64,000 nucleotides of DNA from contig JAQULM010000002.1 in assembly GCA_028718605.1 (NCBI GenBank), positions 310,001 through 374,000 on the forward strand. Reading direction: 5' to 3'. Shown here one piece after another: positions 1-8,722 of the stretch. This DNA is from Patescibacteria group bacterium. Lineage in GTDB: Bacteria > Patescibacteria > ABY1 > UBA10025 > JAHIVO01. The position numbers and the translations under genes are program-made. Each line of letters begins with the position of its first letter. Positions within the stretch are counted from its first letter, which is position 1. Below the pieces are notes generated by a model, which was given only the letters and a program-made list of their open reading frames with translations, was not told the origin of the DNA and did no database searches.

Positions 1-491
1 GCATTTGTATTTGAGCCAGCTGCGGCATTGGCATTCAACGCGGTATTCGCATTAGCCGCCGTGTTCGCATTGGTACTTGTATTAATGACGGTAACGGCAA
101 TGCTGCCGCAACTGGTGTTGAGGCACGTGAGCTGGTAGGTGCCGCCCGGGTCGTCGAGGTTTATCCGCGTGCCAAACACGCCATTCGTTGATTGGGTAAT
201 GCCTTTGAATTCGAAATCGACCGGCTGGCCATTGTCGGTGAGGCGGATTTCCATCGCATCGCCAGCATAAACCGTTATGGTTTTATAATTGAGCAGGCCG
301 TTTACCAATTGAAGGCTGAATATCTTTGTACCGTTCTCTGTGGTATAGGGCGCTTCGGTGACCACCGTGTTGGTGTTTTTGTTTGCGTTGGTCTTTGGCG
401 TATTCGACGTTTTCTTGCCGCAACCGGAAACGGTTATGGCAACAGCGATAATAAGAACCGGCACGAGAACATACCATGGTTTCATTCGCAT
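1..491 (-). CDS. Secreted lipoprotein with Asn/Thr-rich linkers, partial
   Basis: The gene runs off the left edge; 163 codons are visible. The start is the ATG at 491, six bases after a strong ribosome site (AGGAGAGG, 498-505). Residues 1-23 form a lipoprotein signal ending in the lipobox V-S-G-C, so Cys24 is the expected lipidated residue. A short Lys/Asn/Thr linker follows, then a small all-beta domain (about 45-130) whose spacing, with a Cys pair in LTCLNTSCG, resembles cupredoxin-like folds without obvious copper ligands. The visible end is Asn/Thr/Ala repeat (NANTA type), the same kind of linker as in the membrane protein at 5273-6412. Function unknown; a surface protein is likely. Confidence 0.72.
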   Translation of the reverse strand, partial: MRMKPWYVLVPVLIIAVAITVSGCGKKTSNTPKTNANKNTNTVVTEAPYTTENGTKIFSLQLVNGLLNYKTITVYAGDAMEIRLTDNGQPVDFEFKGITQSTNGVFGTRINLDDPGGTYQLTCLNTSCGSIAVTVINTSTNANTAANANTALNANAAAGSNTN

Positions 492-607
492 ACGATGCCT
501 CTCCTAATATTAATATTTAACAATACTACTCTATTCTACACTACATGCCGATTTTTTCAAAATAAAGGGCAACTATAGTATACTGGGGGTATTGCGGAAA
601 CAATACT

Positions 608-943
608 ATGCCAAGCATCATAACAAGCGCCTTCGAACACGCTACCGCCCGCACCTTCCTCGACGGCAGCACGCGGTTGGTCATTACTATTGGGAATCTG
701 AAAATCGGCCGTGGCATTTACAGGCCCGGCTGGAAATGGTCGTTACACGCCGGCCCCCAGACCGGCAAGCCGTCCGAACGGCACGTCGGCTATGTCATTT
801 CGGGCACGATGCGGGTACAGGGCACTGACGGCCACGAACAAACAATAGGCCCTGAAACGGCATTCGAGGCCGCGCCAGGGGCTGATGCCTGGGTTGTCGG
901 CAACGAGGACTGCGTGGCGCTCGATTTTGAATTCATTCATTAA
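608..943 (+). CDS. Small single-domain cupin protein
   Basis: This 111-residue protein is one conserved beta-barrel. Residues 40-110 show the cupin pattern: a Pro-Gly-Trp turn, His59 in SERHVGYVISG, a hairpin with G-T-M-R-V, and a Gly-Pro turn before the last strands. Only one of the usual metal-binding histidines is obvious, so metal binding is uncertain. Cupins of this size are sugar isomerases, dioxygenase-like enzymes or ligand-binding proteins; nothing visible picks one. A TATACT -10 element lies at 579-584, about 24 bases upstream. Its stop overlaps the start of the next gene (TAATG), so the two are probably translated together. Confidence 0.75.
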   Translation: MPSIITSAFEHATARTFLDGSTRLVITIGNLKIGRGIYRPGWKWSLHAGPQTGKPSERHVGYVISGTMRVQGTDGHEQTIGPETAFEAAPGADAWVVGNEDCVALDFEFIH

Positions 944-1911
944 TGTTGAATCCTATGAACGTGCGCAGTGCTGTACGACGAATCGCGGTAGCCTGCCTCC
1001 CCTGCTTGATGGCTGTCATCATATCGGGGTGTGGCAGCAAAACCGCTGCCCCGACGGCTGCTAACCAAACCAACGCCGCGCGCGAATCAGAGGCGGGATG
1101 GCAGGAACACGGCGCGGCGATCACCGGCGAATACGCTGACGCCGAGATCACTCCGCTCGGCGACGGCCGGTACCGCATGTACTACTCGGCCGAACCGGAA
1201 ACAGCAGGCTTCCAAGGCCAGGTGTATTCGTCTGTCTCGACTGACGGCATCCGCTGGGCCCAGGAGGAAGGCGTACGGAAATCGTGGGCCATATTCCCCG
1301 ACATCATTACCCTGGCGGACGGAACGTACCGGATTTACTTCCAGAATGCCGGCAGCATCAAAAGCGCGCTCTCCACTGATGGAATGACCTGGGCTGACGA
1401 GGACGGCGTGCGGATTGATACGAGCGAAACCGGATATGCTCTGGACACTGTTGGAGCACAAACGACCACGCGGCTGGCGGACGGAACGTACGTGATGGTG
1501 TACCGAGGCACGATCAATGAAAAATACCAGACAACCGAGGAGATTCCGAATTCGACAACGCAACTTTTCTTTTGGGCGACGTCCGCAGACGGCCTCACAT
1601 TTGAAAAGAAAGGTGTGGCAATCGACTCGAGGAATGAAACGCTCTACGGGCTCGCGGATGGCGCAGAATGGGCGACATGGGACAATGCCGAGCTGCGCCT
1701 GTACTTCTGGAGCTACGCGGGCGTTTTCCATGTTGTCTTTTCCAATGGAGTATTTTCCGAACCAGTGTTTGACTGGACGAATAACACCGACAGCCGCGCC
1801 AAGTTCGCACCCAATCCGCCATGCGACCCGACCTTTGCGAAAATCAATGGGACGTGGTACATGTACTATGGCCAGCATGCGAAAGGCGTTTATTACGCAA
1901 CATTCCAATAA
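943..1911 (+). CDS. Lipoprotein with five-bladed beta-propeller (GH43/GH32-like)
   Basis: This 322-residue protein has a lipoprotein signal ending I-S-G-C, giving a lipidated Cys near residue 30, then an Ala/Thr/Asn linker. The body repeats a short motif: DGRYRMYYS, DGTYRIYFQ, DGTYVMVYRG, a degenerate AELRLYFWS and NGTWYMYYG, one per blade. That is the pattern of the five-bladed propellers of glycoside hydrolase clans GH43 and GH32/68. Catalytic acids cannot be assigned with confidence, so it may bind or cleave exported glycans. The first ATG overlaps the cupin stop; ATG 955 is an alternative start that keeps the signal. Confidence 0.7.
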   Translation: MLNPMNVRSAVRRIAVACLPCLMAVIISGCGSKTAAPTAANQTNAARESEAGWQEHGAAITGEYADAEITPLGDGRYRMYYSAEPETAGFQGQVYSSVSTDGIRWAQEEGVRKSWAIFPDIITLADGTYRIYFQNAGSIKSALSTDGMTWADEDGVRIDTSETGYALDTVGAQTTTRLADGTYVMVYRGTINEKYQTTEEIPNSTTQLFFWATSADGLTFEKKGVAIDSRNETLYGLADGAEWATWDNAELRLYFWSYAGVFHVVFSNGVFSEPVFDWTNNTDSRAKFAPNPPCDPTFAKINGTWYMYYGQHAKGVYYATFQ

Positions 1912-2075
1912 CCTGCACCTCGAAGGGCGCTGCCTGATCAAAAGCACCACACCATCCCCCGTCTTCCCTCCCAAACTTACAACTTTCTTCCTTTTTCAAT
2001 ACCCCCTTCCGGCAACGTAGTACCAAAAACCCTCTCCTCCTGGTTGATTAACTATTAACCACTGACAGCAATTCT

Positions 2076-2540
2076 ATGAAAGCCCTCATCATCTACGACT
2101 CCCTGTACGGCAACACGGAAAAAATTGCGCGTACGATCGGCGCCGCATTAGGTGGCGGCACTCGCGTTCTCAAAGTGAACGAAGCTTCTGCTGCTGAAAC
2201 AAACGCATGCGAACTGCTCATCATCGGTTCGCCAACCCACGGCGGTAGGCCATCGCAGCCAATGCAGCAATTCCTCAACCAAATCCCCGCTGGTGCATTG
2301 ACGAGCATCCGTGCGGCAGCATTCGATACTGGCAACACGCCCGAAGGCCAGGGTGGGCTCATCCGCATAGTCATTAAATTCTTCGGCTACGCGTCAAAGC
2401 GGATCGCCGGTATCCTCAAATCAAAGGGTGCGATAGCCGTCGCGGCAGAAACATTCTTCGTGCTCGGCAAAGAAGGTCCACTCAAGGACGGCGAGGTGGA
2501 ACGGGCACAGGGCTGGGCGAAAAAACTTATAACACCATAA
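2076..2540 (+). CDS. Flavodoxin-family protein
   Basis: This 154-residue protein opens with a beta strand and the FMN phosphate loop SLYGNTEKIA (residues 9-18). The second flavin-contact segment IIGSPTHGGRPS lies near residue 50. Length and layout match short-chain flavodoxin-like proteins, which hold FMN and pass electrons between redox enzymes. The loop around residue 85 (FDTGNTPEGQGG) differs from classic flavodoxins and suggests the looser flavodoxin-like domain family. It lies 12 bases before the aminotransferase gene and is probably cotranscribed. No partner reductase is nearby. Confidence 0.83.
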   Translation: MKALIIYDSLYGNTEKIARTIGAALGGGTRVLKVNEASAAETNACELLIIGSPTHGGRPSQPMQQFLNQIPAGALTSIRAAAFDTGNTPEGQGGLIRIVIKFFGYASKRIAGILKSKGAIAVAAETFFVLGKEGPLKDGEVERAQGWAKKLITP

Positions 2541-2552
2541 TCCAGGACGGCT

Positions 2553-3734
2553 GTGGATACATTTTCAAAAGACAAACGGTACATCGCCCGTGAAAGCGCG
2601 CCAATCCCGCTCAATATCGTACGGACCGACGGCAGCTGCATGTACGATGCGCGGGGCAAACGCTACATCGATTTCTACGTCGGGTGGTGCGTTGGCAATA
2701 TCGGATGGACGAACGCGCGTGTGCGCGAAGCAAGGCGATCCTTCCGGGGGCCGGATTATTTCAGCCCGACGTACGCGAACAGGCTGTGGGCTGATCTCGC
2801 GGAACTGCTGGTAAAAATTACGCCCGCGGGTCTCAATAAAATATACTTCACGACCGGCGGCACTGAGTCGGTCGAGTACGCACTCCAGGCGGCGATGTCG
2901 CATACAAAACGCGCTGAATTTATTTCAATCGAGGGTAGTTACCACGGCCACTCGATTGGTGCGATGAGCGTCGGCGACTCTGAATTCCGCAAACACTATT
3001 CGAACCTCCTCCCCCGCTGCCACAAGATCAAGGCGCCGCTCGACAGGAAAGCCGCGCAAAAAATCGTCCAGCTGCTTAAAGGCGGGCGCGTTGCCGCGTA
3101 CATTTCCGAGCCTGTCGTTTGCAACCTCGGCGTTGAAATACCGACACGTGACTATTTCAAAACAGTCGCCCATGCGTGCAAACGGTACGGCACCGTACTC
3201 ATCATCGACGAGGTTGCGACGGGTTTTGGCAGGACCGGCACGCTGTTCGGCGCTGAACACTACACGCTCAACCCGGACATTCTGTGCATGGCCAAGGGCC
3301 TGACCGGCGGATACAGCGTGCTGGGCGCGGTGGCGATGACAAACGCGGTTGCGAAATCAATGCAATGGAACTTCAGCTTTTATTCGACATTTGGCGGGCA
3401 CCCGCTCAACACGGCGATCGCGCTCGAGAACGTGCGGTATATTATTAACAATAAAAATCAATTACTGTCGAACGCCAACCGGATCGGCGGATATTTCGTT
3501 CAGCGGCTCACGGCTATGGAATTTCGGCACCAGCCCGTAATCCACACGAAAGGCTTGGCGATCGGCATCCACTTCCCGAACACGGCGTACCCGAGCGCCA
3601 TCAAGCGCCGCTGCCGCGAAAACGGGCTGCTCATCGCGGGCGCAACGCCCGAATCAATCATCATGTTCCCAGCGCTCAACCTGCCCCACGGGCTGGCGCG
3701 GGAAGGGCTCGATATTTTTGAGCAGTGCCTCTAA
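2553..3734 (+). CDS. Class III PLP-dependent aminotransferase
   Basis: The 393-residue protein has the fold-type I class III signature. TTGGTESVEYAL (about 101-112) is the phosphate-binding region, LIIDEVATGFGRTG (about 216-229) contains the Asp219 that contacts the pyridine nitrogen, and Lys248 in CMAKGL should form the Schiff base. Family members include acetylornithine, GABA and diamine aminotransferases and glutamate-1-semialdehyde mutase. The substrate is not evident, but a polyamine or amino-acid decarboxylase lies two genes downstream, so a diamine or ornithine-type substrate is possible. Translation starts at a GTG, just after AGGACGG. Confidence 0.85.
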   Translation: MDTFSKDKRYIARESAPIPLNIVRTDGSCMYDARGKRYIDFYVGWCVGNIGWTNARVREARRSFRGPDYFSPTYANRLWADLAELLVKITPAGLNKIYFTTGGTESVEYALQAAMSHTKRAEFISIEGSYHGHSIGAMSVGDSEFRKHYSNLLPRCHKIKAPLDRKAAQKIVQLLKGGRVAAYISEPVVCNLGVEIPTRDYFKTVAHACKRYGTVLIIDEVATGFGRTGTLFGAEHYTLNPDILCMAKGLTGGYSVLGAVAMTNAVAKSMQWNFSFYSTFGGHPLNTAIALENVRYIINNKNQLLSNANRIGGYFVQRLTAMEFRHQPVIHTKGLAIGIHFPNTAYPSAIKRRCRENGLLIAGATPESIIMFPALNLPHGLAREGLDIFEQCL

Positions 3735-3748
3735 CTGACCACTGAAGT

Positions 3749-3940
3749 ATGCTTCTGCCAACGCGCCACGACATCAATCCCGGAACTCGGGTTGCGATCG
3801 TGCAAAAACAGGACCAACGCACCGGTAAATTGACACAAGGCACTGTCAGAGATATCCTAACAAAATCACCGACCCACCCGCACGGCATCAAGGTGCGGCT
3901 CGAAACCGGCGAGATTGGGAGGGTACAAATGATTGTATAG
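3749..3940 (+). CDS. ywbE: YwbE family protein (DUF2196)
   Basis: This 63-residue protein matches the small YwbE family throughout: I-N-P-G-T-R-V at the start, Q-D-Q-R-T-G-K-L-T-Q-G in the middle, T-K-S-P-T-H-P-H-G-I-K-V-R-L near the end, and a final G-R-V-Q segment. The family is widespread in bacteria, forms a small beta barrel resembling RNA- or ribosome-associated folds, and has no settled function. It lies 14 bases after the aminotransferase stop and 70 bases before the decarboxylase, in the same orientation. Recognition rests on near-complete motif agreement over the whole length. Confidence 0.88.
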   Translation: MLLPTRHDINPGTRVAIVQKQDQRTGKLTQGTVRDILTKSPTHPHGIKVRLETGEIGRVQMIV

Positions 3941-4010
3941 TAGCCAACTAATAAAAGGGCTGTATACTATATATAATCACTTTTAACTTTTAACATCGCG
4001 AAATAACAAG

Positions 4011-5198
4011 ATGGCAAACGACAATGGGAGCGGCAATGGCCTTGAACGGTATATGACCCGAGAGGAGTTTGAAAAGATCAAACAATTCGGCAAAGGGAAA
4101 GAAACTCCCTTTCTCGTCGTCAGCCTCTCGAAGGTTGCGCAGAAATACGACGAGCTGAAAAAAAACTTCCCGTACGGCAAAATTTACTTCGCGATCAAGG
4201 CGTGCCCCATCGATGAGGTCATCTCCCTCCTGCACGCACGAGGGTCGTGCTTCGACGTCGCCTCGCCGAACGAAATCGACAAAGTGCTCCGGCTCGGGGT
4301 CCCTCCGGAAAAAATCAGCTTCGGGAATACCATCAAGAAAGAACGGGACATCGCGTACGCGTACCAGAAAGGCGTCCGGCTTTTCGCCACGGATGCGCCG
4401 TCTGACGTTGAAAAACTCGCACGCCAAGCCCCCGGGAGCAAAGTGTTCATGCGGATCATGTGCGAGGGCGGGAACGCGGACTGGCCTTTGTCAAAAAAGT
4501 TCGGCGCGCATCCTGATCTGATCTACAAAATCGCTCAGCGTGTGCAGGAAGCGGGATTGATCCCCTACGGCGTCTCGTTCCATGTCGGAAGCCAGCAGCG
4601 GGACATCGGCCAGTGGGACAATGCCATCGCACAAACTAAATACCTCTTCGAGTCCCTCAGAAAAGATAAAGGCATCACCTTGCGCATGATCAACCTGGGC
4701 GGCGGGCTCCCGGCCAGTTACATCCAGCCGACGCAGCCGCTCACCACGTACGCCAAAGAAATTACGCGGTTCCTCCGTGAGGACTTTGGTGATAATATGC
4801 CTGAGATTCTCATCGAGCCAGGAAGAAGCATTATGGCCGAGGCTGGCGTTATCGTCACTGAGATCGTCATGGTCTCAAAAAAATCTACGTCCGCAAACAT
4901 CAGCTGGGTATACTTCGACGCCGGCAAATTTAATGGGCTCATCGAAACCATGAACGAATCGATCAAATATCCCATCTTCGTTGACGGCCCGAAATCAAAG
5001 GAAACCAAAGAAGTCATCCTTGCCGGCCCCTCGTGCGATTCTATGGACACCCTGTATGAAACCTACAAGTACAAGCTGCCGAAGGACATCAAGGAGGGCG
5101 ACCGCGCATACGTCCTTTCGACGGGAGCATACACCGCTTCCTACTGTTCAGTTTTTTTCAACGGCTTCTCCCCAATGAAGTTTTACGTGATGGATTGA
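4011..5198 (+). CDS. Fold-type III PLP decarboxylase (ornithine/lysine/diaminopimelate type)
   Basis: The 395-residue enzyme has the alanine-racemase-like barrel and C-terminal beta domain of the ornithine, arginine and diaminopimelate decarboxylases. Lys63 in YFAIKACP is the expected PLP lysine, HVGSQ and NLGGGLPA bind phosphate, EPGRS lies near residue 270, and GPSCDSMD carries the catalytic Cys supplied across the dimer. The tail GAYTASYCSVFFNGF is typical of ornithine decarboxylases rather than LysA. The likely reaction is ornithine or lysine to putrescine or cadaverine. A TATAAT box at 3972-3977 lies 34 bases upstream. A hairpin terminator follows. Confidence 0.85.
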   Translation: MANDNGSGNGLERYMTREEFEKIKQFGKGKETPFLVVSLSKVAQKYDELKKNFPYGKIYFAIKACPIDEVISLLHARGSCFDVASPNEIDKVLRLGVPPEKISFGNTIKKERDIAYAYQKGVRLFATDAPSDVEKLARQAPGSKVFMRIMCEGGNADWPLSKKFGAHPDLIYKIAQRVQEAGLIPYGVSFHVGSQQRDIGQWDNAIAQTKYLFESLRKDKGITLRMINLGGGLPASYIQPTQPLTTYAKEITRFLREDFGDNMPEILIEPGRSIMAEAGVIVTEIVMVSKKSTSANISWVYFDAGKFNGLIETMNESIKYPIFVDGPKSKETKEVILAGPSCDSMDTLYETYKYKLPKDIKEGDRAYVLSTGAYTASYCSVFFNGFSPMKFYVMD

Positions 5199-5230
5199 TC
5201 GTCGCAGCCGAATAGTAAGTTTTCCAACTC

Positions 5231-5261
5231 AAAAGAACTGCACCATGCGGGCAGTCCTTTT
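5231..5261. terminator. Bidirectional hairpin between convergent genes
   Basis: An inverted repeat (AAAAGAACTGC and GCAGTCCTTTT, one mismatch) with a nine-base loop sits between the decarboxylase stop and the stop of the convergent surface protein. A- and T-rich ends on both sides would serve as a terminator in either direction. Confidence 0.75.
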
Positions 5262-5272
5262 GAAAATGCTTT

Positions 5273-6412
5273 TTACTGGTTGGCCGGTGGTTGTTGCGCT
5301 GGAGTGCCTGGCTTTTTCTTCCGCATGACCATGACGAGCACGATTACAATTACGAGCAGCAGCACAGCGCCGCCAATGATGTAATACATCATCATCGAAT
5401 CCTCATCCTCGTCATCATCGGTGGTTGCTGCCGTATTGCTGTTCCTATTCGCCGTAGCCGCCGTGGTGTTGGTGTTTGTATCCAACGGCGCGATAAGATT
5501 TTGGTTTACGGCTTCAGCGCTGTTGGTATTGGCATTCCCCGACGTTGCGGCATTCTGATTGACTGCCGTTACGCTGCCGTTGGTATTCGTTGCCGCCGGA
5601 GCCGCTATCACGAACTGATACTCGGCTGGCGTCTTCCCTAAGTAGAAATACGAAGCAACTTTTATAAAAACTTTGGCGCCACTCGTTGCCTGCACGGTGC
5701 TCGTAACGATGCTGCCTTCGTTGTTGCCTATCTGCGAGTCAACCTCCGTACGATTCGCATCATAGATGGCGAGCTCCACCTCCATATCGGTTGGTGGGGT
5801 CACGGTAACGATGTACGCACCATCCGCCGGTGGCACGAAGGCGAACATATCCGCCGTATCGGTACCGCCCTCGTCGTCGCCCGTCACGTACCCTTTCATC
5901 GTTCCGGCACTGACGCTCAGCGCGTTTTCGAACGTCGCTGGTGCATCCTGAGTGGTTCCCGCGTCGAACCGGTCGGTAATGGTGAGCGTCAGATTGTACG
6001 ACGTTACGCCATCATCATCCGAAGCCAGTTTCAGGTAATACTTATATGTCGGCTGGTCGCCATTAACCAGCCAGTCAGCGGTAAGGGTAACCGACGTGTA
6101 GTTTGCGTCAAATTCCTCCACGACCTGATTCCGGTCCTGGTCGTACAGAGCGATCGTACTGATTGTCCCCGTCTCGATCGCGGACGTCAACATCGCCTTC
6201 GCGGTTACCTGCTGCCCCTGGCCGAGCGTCACATAGAAATACTGCGTTGTATCCCCGGTAATCGCTCCGCCAGTATACGTACCTGCCTTGAGTTCGACGG
6301 CAGTATCCATGCTGCTTCCGCCGGTGATTGCTGCTGCATTGCAGTTCGCTGCTGAGAACAGAGCGACGAACGCCATGCCAGCCACCGCCATTAGGAAGAT
6401 TTTTTTTGCCAT
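5273..6412 (-). CDS. Membrane-anchored surface protein with PPC-like domains
   Basis: The 379-residue protein starts at ATG 6412, preceded by AGGAGG at normal spacing; an upstream in-frame extension to 6448 would place this site inside the gene. Residues 1-26 are a signal peptide. Two beta-sandwich repeats follow, each opening with a TAVEL or APATFENAL segment and running to a D-Y-L/V-turn motif, like bacterial pre-peptidase C-terminal domains. Next come an Asn/Thr/Ala linker (about 280-335), an acidic stretch DDDEDED, one transmembrane helix and a Lys-rich cytoplasmic tail. It should stand out from the membrane on a flexible stalk. No enzyme motif is visible. Confidence 0.8.
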   Translation of the reverse strand: MAKKIFLMAVAGMAFVALFSAANCNAAAITGGSSMDTAVELKAGTYTGGAITGDTTQYFYVTLGQGQQVTAKAMLTSAIETGTISTIALYDQDRNQVVEEFDANYTSVTLTADWLVNGDQPTYKYYLKLASDDDGVTSYNLTLTITDRFDAGTTQDAPATFENALSVSAGTMKGYVTGDDEGGTDTADMFAFVPPADGAYIVTVTPPTDMEVELAIYDANRTEVDSQIGNNEGSIVTSTVQATSGAKVFIKVASYFYLGKTPAEYQFVIAAPAATNTNGSVTAVNQNAATSGNANTNSAEAVNQNLIAPLDTNTNTTAATANRNSNTAATTDDDEDEDSMMMYYIIGGAVLLLVIVIVLVMVMRKKKPGTPAQQPPANQ

Positions 6413-6528
6413 AGGCCTCCTGTATTTAATAATTACACGCATGATCATTATACGGTAGCGGCTGCCTCACCGTCAAATAAATTGTGCCGGTTCGCCAGCA
6501 GTGCGTTTTTCTGGTACCCTTACAAGCA

Positions 6529-7644
6529 ATGGTTACCATCAAGGAAATCAATACTCCTGATGAAATCAAGCAGTTCGTGATGTTCCCGTGGCGGATCTAC
6601 GCGAATGACCCGAACTGGGTGCCACCGCTCATCGGTGAACAGCGCGCTTTTTTTAATCCCGAGAAAAATCCGTACTATCGCCATTCAAAAGTATTGCTGC
6701 TCATGGCATATCGCGGGAACGAACCAGTCGGCCGGCTGTCAGTGCACGAGAACACATTGCATGTAAAAAAATACAATGAAAAAGTAGGCTTCTTTGGATT
6801 TTTTGAATGCATTGACGATTTCGAAGTTGCAAAAGCGCTGTTTGATTACGCGAAAATTTGGCTCAAAAAGCTTGGGTATGAAAAGATGCGCGGACCGGCA
6901 AATTTCTCCGTCAATGGCGAGTACTCCCTGCTCGTTAAAGGATTTGACTCACCGCCCGCCATCATGATGACGTACAACCCGCCGTACTATGAAACATTAT
7001 TGACGCAGTACGGGTTCCAGACATCCCAGGAAATGTATGCGTACCAAATGTACACGGAGGCGGGGTTGCCAGAGGACGTGCTCAAACGCGCAGCTGAAGC
7101 AGAGCGCAAACACCCGGAATTCATCGTGAGAAAAATGAGCAAGCTCCATCTCGACCGCGAAACAAAGATTGTCCAGGAGATTTATAACGAAGCGTGGAAC
7201 GAAAACTGGGGCGCGATATGGTTTTCTGATGAAGAAATCAAGGCGCTCGCGAAACAATTGGTCCTCATCATAGATGAGGATATCGCATTTATTGGAGAGG
7301 TCAATGGCAAGCCAATCGGCTTCTCGCTCTCAATACCGGACGCAAACCAGGCATTGAGAGTGGCAAATGGCAGGCTCTTCCCCTGGGGGCTCATGAAAAT
7401 GCTCTGGGCAAAACGGCATATCAAAAACGTTCGTGTATTGGTTATGGGCGTGCTCAAGGCATACCGGCACCAGGGACTTGATACTGTGTTCTACAAAAAA
7501 ACGTATGAAGAGGGCCTGAAGAAAGGTTACCATGCTGCCGAGGGGTCGCTCGTAAATGAATCCAACACGCCCATGCGCCGGGTGCTGGAAAAGCTCGGGG
7601 CGAAAATTTACAAGACGTACCGGATGTATGATCTCACTTTTTGA
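6529..7644 (+). CDS. GNAT-like acyltransferase, long form
   Basis: The 371-residue protein starts with VTIKEINTPDEIKQF and DPNWVPPL, the conserved opening of a family of about 370-residue GNAT-related proteins found across many bacteria. The C-terminal half carries the acetyl-CoA-binding core: VLVMGVLKAYRHQGLD (about 313-328), then NESNTPMRRVLEKLG and a closing YKTYRMYDL. The substrate is unknown. A GTG at 6484 would add 15 residues, but they do not resemble the family and neither start has a good ribosome site, so ATG 6529 is chosen. It stands alone between a divergent surface gene and rubrerythrin. Confidence 0.78.
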   Translation: MVTIKEINTPDEIKQFVMFPWRIYANDPNWVPPLIGEQRAFFNPEKNPYYRHSKVLLLMAYRGNEPVGRLSVHENTLHVKKYNEKVGFFGFFECIDDFEVAKALFDYAKIWLKKLGYEKMRGPANFSVNGEYSLLVKGFDSPPAIMMTYNPPYYETLLTQYGFQTSQEMYAYQMYTEAGLPEDVLKRAAEAERKHPEFIVRKMSKLHLDRETKIVQEIYNEAWNENWGAIWFSDEEIKALAKQLVLIIDEDIAFIGEVNGKPIGFSLSIPDANQALRVANGRLFPWGLMKMLWAKRHIKNVRVLVMGVLKAYRHQGLDTVFYKKTYEEGLKKGYHAAEGSLVNESNTPMRRVLEKLGAKIYKTYRMYDLTF

Positions 7645-7705
7645 CCTCCCCCGTCATTCTGCTACAATACGAATGCATAATCATTAACCACAAAGGGACC
7701 CCCAT

Positions 7706-8263
7706 ATGAAAAAGACATATGAAAACCTGCTGAAAGCAATCGCAGGAGAGTCAATGGCCCGGAATAAGTACACTTTTTTCGCTAAGCAAGCGCGCAAAGA
7801 AGGTTACGAATGGATCGCACGCGTCTTTGAAGAAACAGCGGATAACGAACGCGCCCATGCCGAGGAAGAGCTGGAATACATCCCGGAAAAAACGGAGATG
7901 ACCAATACATACGACATCCACCCGGTTGCCGACACGCTGACAAACCTGAAACATGCAGCCGAGGGGGAAGAATACGAGTTCGGCACCATGTACCCTGATT
8001 TCCAAAAAGTTGCCGAGGAAGAAGGAGAGAAAGACATCGCTGAATTATTCAAGCGAATTGCGATGGTCGAGGAAAAACATGCAGAACGGTATCGCATCCT
8101 CCTCAAAAAACTCGAAGACGGCACGCTGTACGCAAGCGAAAAGGAAATCGAATGGAAATGCGAGAATTGCGGATACATCCATAAGGGTAAAAACGCGCCG
8201 GGCAAATGCCCGCTCTGCAAAAAAGCCCAAGGGTGGTACCGCGGGCTCGGTATTGTCCGATAA
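7706..8263 (+). CDS. rbr: Rubrerythrin
   Basis: The 185-residue protein has the two-part rubrerythrin plan. Residues 1-145 are a four-helix ferritin-like bundle with diiron ligands in GESMARN, NERAHAEE and EEKHAERY. Residues 150-185 are a rubredoxin-type FeCys4 domain with CENCGY and CPLCKK. Rubrerythrins reduce hydrogen peroxide in anaerobes and microaerophiles, taking electrons from a rubredoxin or flavodoxin; the flavodoxin at 2076 is a possible donor. A TACAAT -10-like box is near 7661 and the ATG follows AAAGGGAC. The presence of this gene suggests an anaerobic or oxygen-poor life. Confidence 0.95.
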   Translation: MKKTYENLLKAIAGESMARNKYTFFAKQARKEGYEWIARVFEETADNERAHAEEELEYIPEKTEMTNTYDIHPVADTLTNLKHAAEGEEYEFGTMYPDFQKVAEEEGEKDIAELFKRIAMVEEKHAERYRILLKKLEDGTLYASEKEIEWKCENCGYIHKGKNAPGKCPLCKKAQGWYRGLGIVR

Positions 8264-8281
8264 ACAGCGACTGGAAATCCA

Positions 8282-8659
8282 GTGCAAGCCCAAAACCGGA
8301 CACCGCTTGATTCCCACGAAATAGCGCACCGCCCATTCACCGGTACGGCGTGGTTGCACCTGTGTGCAATTATCGTTATCTGGGCATCGCCGTTCCTGTT
8401 CCGCTGGCCTGTTATTGCCGCAGGCATCGCGCTCTATTTCATCCAGATACTCTGGCTTGGCGACTGCGTGCTGACACGGCAGCAGTTCAAAACACAGCGC
8501 CGAAGCGTAACATTCTACTACTACCTCCTCACTCGGCTCGGATTCACGCCAGACGGGTACCGCGTGCGGTTCGTCGCTGACTACGTCATGCCGCCGATCA
8601 TCCTGGGAGCAAGTATCGTATGGCAGGTGGTTTTCGTGAAAGAACCTCTGATTTGGTAA
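8282..8659 (+). CDS. Small integral membrane protein of unknown function
   Basis: The 125-residue protein has three likely membrane helices, at about 22-41, 43-62 and 103-121. A charged loop with TRQQFKTQRRS and a Tyr-rich YYYLLTRLG segment joins the second and third. The start is a GTG 18 bases after the rubrerythrin stop, so the two may be cotranscribed. I do not recognise the family with confidence. A hairpin follows directly after the stop. Confidence 0.6.
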   Translation: MQAQNRTPLDSHEIAHRPFTGTAWLHLCAIIVIWASPFLFRWPVIAAGIALYFIQILWLGDCVLTRQQFKTQRRSVTFYYYLLTRLGFTPDGYRVRFVADYVMPPIILGASIVWQVVFVKEPLIW

Positions 8660-8663
8660 ATAT

Positions 8664-8699
8664 TAACCAGGCCAGATGTATGAAACGTCGGCCTGGTTA
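8664..8699. terminator. Ten-base-pair hairpin at the end of two converging transcripts
   Basis: A perfect inverted repeat (TAACCAGGCC and GGCCTGGTTA, 16-base loop) follows the small membrane protein and also lies at the end of the leftward transcript that starts near 8976. Neither side has a long T-run, so rho-independent termination is plausible rather than certain. Confidence 0.55.
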
Positions 8700-8722
8700 C
8701 ACAATCGCGCACGTGCCTTCGA

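Noticed and set aside
1087..1974. 295-codon open frame on the minus strand
   Set aside because: It lies antisense to the propeller lipoprotein, has no domain resemblance and is Arg/Cys-rich as expected for a shadow.
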